Position numbers and translations under genes: made by a program
Assembly (NCBI RefSeq): GCF_000613885.1
Contig: NZ_BAJV01000006.1
Location: 62,001-126,000, forward strand
Direction of reading: 5' to 3'
Length of the DNA: 64,000 nt
Source: Asaia prunellae JCM 25354
GTDB lineage: Bacteria; Pseudomonadota; Alphaproteobacteria; Acetobacterales; Acetobacteraceae
Shown here: positions 58,004 through 64,000 of the stretch, in pieces
How positions within the stretch are numbered: the first letter of the stretch is position 1
Layout of the letters: each line of letters starts with the position of its first letter
Notes under the pieces: generated by a model
Told to the model about the DNA's origin: nothing
Databases searched by the model: none
Seen by the model: the letters and a program-made list of their open reading frames with translations, nothing else

Positions 58004-59411
58004 AAATCCACGCCTTGGCGTTTTTCGTACGGCTACCTTTCGGCTGACGCTGGCGTTCGTTGCGGCGATCATCTGCGGCATGGTGCTGCAGTTCGTTCTG
58101 CTATTCGTGCAGATGACGCATTTCGAGGCTGAACGATCGAGCGGTATTCTGCATCGTGAAGCCGATGTTCTGGTGCAGGAGACGCCTGAGCGGCTCGAAT
58201 ATCAGGTCCGAGAGCGCGCAAGCAACGAGCTGCGTGTGGTCATTAACTGGGTTGGTCTGTTTGACGGGCATTACCGTCATATAGCGGGTGATCTGAAAAC
58301 CTGGCCTGAAGGGCTGGAGGTGGACGGGAAAGTGCACCGTCTGACTCTCTCTCCGACCGATGATGCACCCTATGAGATGCGGTTTCTGGCGGTCAGGGTG
58401 CCTGGTGGGCGTATTCTTGTTCTGGCCCATTCACTGCATCTGCTCTCAGAACTGCGCTTTATGATACGGCGTGGTGCGTTGCTTTCCGTGTTTCCGGTGG
58501 TGGTGTTTGCGCTGCTGACTGGTGTGGTTCTCAGTCATCGTGCTCTGGCACGGGTAAAAACCATGCATGAGGCTATCGATCGAATCATGCAGGGTGACGT
58601 TCATGAGCGTCTGCCGGCGGCGCGTGAACGTGATGAGCTGGAGCGACTGGCCGGTTCGGTCAATCGTATGCTGGATCGGCTCGAACATCTGATGGATGAG
58701 ATACGTGATGTCGGCAACGACATCGCTCATGATCTTCGAACTCCCCTGTCGCGTGTGAGGGCGCGGCTCGAACGGGCAACCTCCAGCCCGCATGATGCAG
58801 ATTATCTGAATTCGGTTATCGAGCGGGCCACACTGGATCTGGATCAGTGTTTCTCGGTCATCACCGCATTGCTCCGTATCGGGGAAATAGAAAATGGCCG
58901 ACGCCGTGCAGGGTTCGCACAGGTCAATCTGGCTGATCTCGTTGCCGATATCGTGGATCTTTATGAACCGATTGCCGAAACAAACGGACTGGCTCTGATT
59001 AACGAGGTAACGGCTGACCCTGCCTGTGCCGAGGCCATGACGACTTTTGGTGATCGTGATCTTCTTGTCGAGGTTCTGGCCAATCTTTTCGATAATGCCC
59101 TGAAATTCACACCGGCTGGTGGCCGGGTGACTGTCTCGGCTGTTTCGGGGCCTGGTATGATCAGGCTGCGCGTTGCCGATACGGGAATAGGTATTCCCGA
59201 AGCGGAACGTGAGGCCGTACTGGGACGTTTCTACCGTTCGGACAAGAGTCGCCATGTACCCGGTAGTGGACTCGGGCTCAGTCTTGTCATGGCCATTCTC
59301 AGACTGCACGGTGTCGATCTTGCCATCGCCGATGGGGATGGTCCGGCAGAAAGGCCGGGATGTGCGTTCGAGATGGTTTTTCAGCTTTCGGTTGTTTCTG
59401 AATCCGCCTGA
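57990..59411 (+). CDS. Sensor histidine kinase
   Basis: A 473-residue membrane sensor. Two membrane helices (about 18-40 and 160-180) enclose a periplasmic domain of about 115 residues with no recognised fold. HAMP follows (SHRALARVKTMHEAIDRIMQ), then the His box DIAHDLRTPLSRVRARLERA, N box LANLFDNALKFTPAGG, G1 VADTGIGIPE and G2 GSGLGLSLVMAIL. It starts at GTG 57990 overlapping the regulator gene. The partner regulator and a neighbouring RND pump suggest an envelope-stress or drug-response circuit. Confidence 0.93.
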   Translation: MSLSENPRLGVFRTATFRLTLAFVAAIICGMVLQFVLLFVQMTHFEAERSSGILHREADVLVQETPERLEYQVRERASNELRVVINWVGLFDGHYRHIAGDLKTWPEGLEVDGKVHRLTLSPTDDAPYEMRFLAVRVPGGRILVLAHSLHLLSELRFMIRRGALLSVFPVVVFALLTGVVLSHRALARVKTMHEAIDRIMQGDVHERLPAARERDELERLAGSVNRMLDRLEHLMDEIRDVGNDIAHDLRTPLSRVRARLERATSSPHDADYLNSVIERATLDLDQCFSVITALLRIGEIENGRRRAGFAQVNLADLVADIVDLYEPIAETNGLALINEVTADPACAEAMTTFGDRDLLVEVLANLFDNALKFTPAGGRVTVSAVSGPGMIRLRVADTGIGIPEAEREAVLGRFYRSDKSRHVPGSGLGLSLVMAILRLHGVDLAIADGDGPAERPGCAFEMVFQLSVVSESA

Positions 59412-59492
59412 AATCGGTCGTTCTGCGCGGTATCCGGTATCACAGGCTGTTTGTGACGAAGATATTAAAGCTCGTTGCAGATCGAAACTTAA

Positions 59493-59560
59493 AAGGAATT
59501 TTCCTTGTCGCCTCCGGGCGTATTTGTATTTCTGGCCGTAACAGGAAAAGGAATGTCCTT
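59493..59560. promoter_or_regulatory. Two related palindromes upstream of the RND pump gene
   Basis: AAGGAA-TT-TTCCTT (59493-59506) and AAGGA-ATG-TCCTT (59548-59560) share the same half-site AAGGA/TCCTT and lie 55 bp apart in the 240-bp gap before the pump gene. They are candidate operators; the binding protein is not known, and the response regulator next door is only one possibility. Confidence 0.4.
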
Positions 59561-59650
59561 GATGATATCGGGAAACGGATGGGGATTCCCCATGCCGGTC
59601 TATGAGCTCAGGCACCGGACGATCTGCGGATCGCGATATGGGACAACTGC

Positions 59651-62600
59651 ATGAATCAGGTTGTTATCACCGCGCTGAAGCGGCCTTATACGTTCGTCGT
59701 CCTGTCGATCTTTATTGTAATTTTCGGCGTCCGGTCAGTTCTGAAGACACCGACTGACGTTTTCCCGAATATCAACATTCCCGTTGTTGCTATTGTCTGG
59801 TCTTATCTCGCCTTATGCCGGAAGATATGTCAGGTCGTGTGGTTTATTATTATGAACGTACCCTGACGACAACTGTTAACAATATTGAACATATTGAAAG
59901 CGGCTCATATTACGGTCGCGGTATTGTCAAGGTTTATTTCCAGCCGGGTACCGATACATCGGTGGCCCAGACGCAGATTACCTCCGTTTCACAGACTGTC
60001 ATCAAGCAGCTGCCCACAGGCGCTACGCCGCCGCTTATCCTGGCCTATAATGCCTCGTCTGTTCCGGTACTGACTCTTCAGATCAATTCGGACAAGCTGA
60101 ACGGCTCAGAGCTGTACAATATGGCTTCGAACCTGATCAGGCCGCAGCTTATCTCTGTTCCGGGGGTTTCGATCCCTAATCCCTATGGTGGTCTTGCTCC
60201 CTACATCACGGTCGATATCGATCCCGCCAAGCTGATGGCTCACAATCTGTCGGCGGTCGATGTGAGCACCGCGCTGAACAAGCAGAATATTGTTCTGCCG
60301 GCAGGAGACCAGCGTGTTGGACCGTTTGATTACATGGTGCGTACGAACGCCCAGCCGCGCGAGGTCGAGACCTTCAACAACCTGCCGCTCAAGCAGGTAG
60401 GCAATGCGGTCGTGTATCTGCGCGATGTCGCCTATGTGCATCGCGGTGGGCCGCCCCAGGCCAATATGGTCCTCGTGAAGGGACGGCAGGCCGTCATGAT
60501 GGTCATCATGAAGAGTGGTGATGCCTCAACGCTCGATGTGGTGGCGGGCGTCAAGAAACTGCTGCCTCAGGTGATTGATACCCTGCCGAAGGGGACGAGT
60601 ATCAAGATACTGACCGATGCCTCCGGCTTCGTGAAGGATTCGGTCGAGGATGTGGTGCGCGAGATGATCATCGCGGCACTTCTGACGTCTCTCGCCGTTC
60701 TGCTCTTCCTCGGGTCATGGCGTTCGACGCTGATTGTTGCGACCTCTATTCCCCTTGCTATTCTCTGTTCGGTTATCGGGTTGAGCCTTGCCGGACAGTC
60801 GATCAATGTCATGACACTTGGTGGTCTTGCGCTTGCGGTCGGTATTCTGGTCGATGACGCCACCGTCATGATCGAAAATATCGACGCCCATCTGGAGATG
60901 GGCAAGGATCTGGAAATGGCCATCATTGATGCGGCCAACCAGATCGTCATTCCGACTTTCGTCTCGACAACCTGTATCTGTATTGTCTGGCTGCCGCTCT
61001 TCGAGCTTACAGGTGTTGCTGGCTGGCTGTTCATGCCGATGGCCGAGGCCATTATATTTGCCATGATCGCGTCGTTCATCCTGTCACGAACCTGGTGCCG
61101 ACCATGGCCAACTGGATGCTGGCGGCGCAGGTGGCAGCCCATGAACATGGCGACGAAGGCAAGGAGCCGGGTTTCTTCGGGCGATTCCAGCGCGGTTTCG
61201 AGCACCGTTTCACGCGTTTCCGCGAGCGGTACAAGATTGTGCTCGCCGGACTGATTGAAGAACGGGCGAAGTTCGTACCGTTTTTTATGGCAGTTTCGAT
61301 CGCGTCGAGCGGACTGTATTTTTTCGTCGGTCAGGATTTCTTTCCCGAAATCAAATCAGGTACGCTTCAGCTGCATATGCGTGCCCCTATCGGCACGCGG
61401 CTTGAGGAATCAGGCAAGATTTCTGTGCTGATCGAAAAGAAGATGCATGAGATCCTGCCGGGCCAGATCGACGCCGTGCTCAATAATTGCGGCCTGCCGT
61501 TCTCGCAGCTCAACCAGGCATTCATTCCGACACCGACAGTTGGTACGGAAGACTGCGATATCACCGTTTCGCTCAAGAATGACGAGAGTCCGACGGCGGA
61601 ATACCGTCGCAGGATACGCGCGGGTCTGATCGAGGCGTTTCCCGGGACGCAGATTACATTCCAGCCTGCTGATCTGACTGCAAAAATCTTGAATTTCGGT
61701 TTGCCGGCACCGCTTGATGTGCAGGTTGTAGGGCGTGATCTGTACGGCAATTTCGCTTTTGCGAAAAAGCTGCGTCGCAAGCTGGCGGCAATCCCGGGGA
61801 TTACCGACGTATCAATCCAGCAGCCGATGACGCAGCCAACGCTCAGCATCAATGCCAAGCGCAGTTTTGCGCTTGGTACAGGGATCACGGAGCAGAATAT
61901 TGCGCAGAATGCGCTGGTCGCCCTGTCGGGTTCGGCGCAGATCGGGCAAGTCTATTTTCTGAATCCTTCGGGAGTTGCACAGCTGATCGATGTGCAGACG
62001 CCTGCCAATTATCTCCAGACGCTCAATGATCTGCAAACCCTGCCCATCGATCGTGGTGATGGCAATCCGACGAACGCCCAGCCTCAGCTTCTGGGCGCCC
62101 TTTCGGATATCGAGCAGACAGGCACCCCGGCTGAAGTCGCGCATTACAATATCATGCCGGTCTTTGATATCTACGCTTCCAACGAGAATATCGATCTGGG
62201 CACGGTGGCACGTTCAGTGCAGCGTGTAGCCGATTCAATGAAATCGGAACTGCCGCGCGGTTCGCATCTGGTTGTGCGCGGTCAGGCTGTCACAATGACT
62301 GACGCCTATTCGCAGCTGATCGTGGGTCTCGCGATGTCGATCACGCTGGTCTATCTGATCATTGTGGTGAATTTTCAGTCATGGCTTGATCCGTTCGTAA
62401 TCATCACAGCCTTGCCCGGCGCGTTGGGTGGTATCGCCTGGAGTCTTTTCCTGACCCATACGTCACTCTCCGTACCGGCCCTGACGGGGGCTATCATGTG
62501 CATGGGTACGGCGACAGCCAACGCCATTCTGGTTGTTTCCTTTGCCCGGGAGCGTATGGAAATCCACGGTGATGCGCTGAAGGCCGCGCTCGAAGCGGGG

Positions 62601-62819
62601 TATGAGCGTATCCGCCCCGTGCTGATGACCGCCCTTGCCATGATCATCGGCATGGTGCCGATGTCCATGAGCAATTCCGATAATGCTCCGATCGGCAAGG
62701 CCGTAATCGGAGGTCTGATTGTAGCGACTGCAGCGACGCTCCTGTTCGTCCCCTGTGTCTTTGCCATTGTCCATTACAGAAAGCCGCGCGAACGCGGAGA
62801 TGAGGGAGCCCACGCATGA
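59651..62819 (+). CDS. RND efflux transporter, AcrB/HAE1-like (frameshifted twice)
   Basis: Proton-driven inner-membrane pump of about 1056 residues after repair. The N-terminus TALKRPYTFVVLSIFIVIFG and DVFPNINIPVVAIVWSY is typical. GGLALAVGILVDDATVMIEN (helix 4 with proton-relay Asp pair) and FVSTTCICIVWLPLFELTGV are HAE1 landmarks; the second half repeats with AMCMGTATANAILVVSFARE-like sequence (ALTGAIMCMGTATANAILVV). One base is missing at 59809-59813 and one at 61090-61093; adding both joins three segments cleanly. Its stop overlaps the ATG of the adaptor gene (ATGA). The substrate is unknown. Confidence 0.9.
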
Positions 62820-64000
62820 CCCAGCACCAGAAGCCCGGTGCCGAGCCGAACCGCAAGCGGGGCCGCTTTGTCATCCTTATCGTTTTGGCGATCGCTCTTG
62901 TGGTCGCGGCATGGGGGATTATTGAACGCAGGCTGCATTACAGCAGTCTTGAAAAAGAGGCGGATGATAATGCCCGCGCCCGTGTCAGCCTGATTCATCC
63001 ACAGCCCGGCCCGGCCGAACGTCATCTGGATCTGCCTGCCAATCTGGCGGCATGGTATCAGGCGCCGATCTACGCTCAGGTCTCAGGCTATGTGAAAATG
63101 TGGTACAAGGATTACGGCGCGCATGTGAAATCTGGTGATCTTCTGGCTGAAATCAGCACGCCAAGTCTGGATGCCCAGTACGAAGCCGCAAAGGCGAATT
63201 ATAATGTCGTACTGGCCCGCTACAGACTGGCCGTGATCACCGCCAAGCGATGGGCCGATCTGCGTGACACGCAGGCCGTGTCACGTCAGGAAGTCGATGT
63301 GCAGGCTGCCAATGCCGCCGCCCAGAAGGCACAGGTCGATCAGGCGCAGCATGAAGTCGAGCGTTTCGAAGCTCTGGAAAACTTCAAGCGTATTGTGGCG
63401 CCCTTTGATGGCATCGTCACTTCGCGTCTTGTCAACGTGGGCGATTATGTCAATGCGGGCGGTGGTGATCTCAACTCCCGTGGCTCCGCCTCCGAGCTGT
63501 TCACTGTGGCGGACACGCACCGCATGCGTGTTTTCGTTTCCGTACCGCAGGATTATGCGGCTGTTATTTCCGACAAGCTTGCTGCCACGCTGACGCTGCC
63601 GCAATTTCCGGGGCGTGTGTACAAAGCGAGCTTTCTTGCGACTGCGCAGGCTTTCAGCCCTGCCACACGTACTGTGACCACCGAGCTCGAGCTGGGAAAT
63701 GAGGATGGCTCACTCTGGCCTGATTCCTATGCCACGGCTCATTTTACGGCGCCAGGCGAACCGGGAGTGTTGATCGTGCCGGTCAATGCACTGCTCTTTC
63801 GTGCACAGGGAACGCAGCTTGCAACGGTGATCGATAATCGCGTTCATCTGATTGATGTGAAGACCGGCATCAATTACGGCATGACCATCCAGATTCTGGG
63901 CGGTATTTCGGAAAAGGATGAGATCGTAGCAAATCCGACTGCGGATATGCTGGAAGGGGATGAGGTGAAGGTCGTCAGCCCGACGCGTGGTTATAACGAT
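62816..64000 (+). CDS. RND periplasmic adaptor (membrane fusion protein), partial
   Basis: Adaptor linking the pump to an outer-membrane channel. It starts at ATG 62816, overlapping the pump stop, and remains open to the window edge (395 codons read, no stop seen). The N-terminus has one membrane helix (FVILIVLAIALVVAAWGIIE), then the lipoyl half QVSGYVKMWYKDYGAHVKSG, a helical hairpin (about residues 135-185), the second lipoyl half IVAPFDGIVTSRLVNVGDYV, a beta-barrel part and TVIDNRVHLIDVKTGINYG near the end. No frameshift is seen here. An outer-membrane factor gene may lie beyond the window. Confidence 0.92.
   Translation, partial: MTQHQKPGAEPNRKRGRFVILIVLAIALVVAAWGIIERRLHYSSLEKEADDNARARVSLIHPQPGPAERHLDLPANLAAWYQAPIYAQVSGYVKMWYKDYGAHVKSGDLLAEISTPSLDAQYEAAKANYNVVLARYRLAVITAKRWADLRDTQAVSRQEVDVQAANAAAQKAQVDQAQHEVERFEALENFKRIVAPFDGIVTSRLVNVGDYVNAGGGDLNSRGSASELFTVADTHRMRVFVSVPQDYAAVISDKLAATLTLPQFPGRVYKASFLATAQAFSPATRTVTTELELGNEDGSLWPDSYATAHFTAPGEPGVLIVPVNALLFRAQGTQLATVIDNRVHLIDVKTGINYGMTIQILGGISEKDEIVANPTADMLEGDEVKVVSPTRGYND

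Noticed and set aside
58446-59615. 389-codon frame opposite the sensor kinase gene
   Set aside because: Antisense to clear His, N and G box motifs; a shadow.

Overview
The window looks like chromosomal DNA from an alphaproteobacterium, most plausibly an acetic acid bacterium (Acetobacteraceae). Evidence: a circularly permuted two-piece tmRNA beside an alpha-type sspB; the order DUF3576 - leuS - lptE - holA; a group I intron in tRNA-Arg(CCU), an insertion site known from other alphaproteobacteria; and a BTAD-type regulator, a royal-jelly-family secreted protein and GT2 enzymes with N-terminal repeats. Genus is inference. No phage, insertion sequence, integrase or CRISPR array was seen.

Layout. 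0-8 kb: cytochrome b561/YceI pair, a broken small gene, VOC, AbrB-family, isochorismatase-fold and TetR genes, then sspB, ssrA and thyX with small membrane proteins and a lytic-transglycosylase-like lipoprotein. 8-14 kb: oxidative-stress block (oxyR divergent from ahpC-ahpF, topoisomerase IB, aldo/keto reductase, dps). 14-20 kb: MFS exporter and two glycosyltransferases. 20-27 kb: complete phosphate uptake and signalling set, pstCAB-phoU-phoB-phoR then pstS. 27-34 kb: cupin-type regulator divergent from azlCD, dihydroxyacetone kinase, amino-acid permease, dicarboxylate symporter. 34-35 kb: split tRNA-Arg(CCU) containing a 243-nt group I intron, then an AT-rich gap. 35-42 kb: SARP-like regulator, DUF3576, leuS, lptE, holA. 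42-46 kb: four-gene peptide-type ABC importer without a binding protein. 46-50 kb: TonB receptor divergent from a royal-jelly-family protein. 50-53 kb: yidB-like gene and minCDE. 53-64 kb: GST, flavoprotein, DJ-1-like protein, rmuC, a two-component system, and an RND pump with its adaptor, which runs off the window.

A dominant feature is damage by single-base deletions. Fifteen genes (cytochrome b561, a small gene, oxyR, MFS, phoR, dihydroxyacetone kinase, leuS, three dpp genes, TonB receptor, minC, GST, DJ-1, RND pump) are each restored to full length by adding back one to three bases, about 21 in all, with no case needing a base removed. Because essential leuS and conserved minC are hit, I read this as sequence or assembly error rather than gene decay, and I give coordinates of the reconstructed genes.

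The most interesting items are two RNA genes invisible to ORF calling: the tRNA-Arg(CCU) with its group I intron, and the permuted tmRNA with tag ANDNTKVLAVAA next to the adaptor gene that delivers tagged proteins to ClpXP. I did not find a convincing wholly new system.
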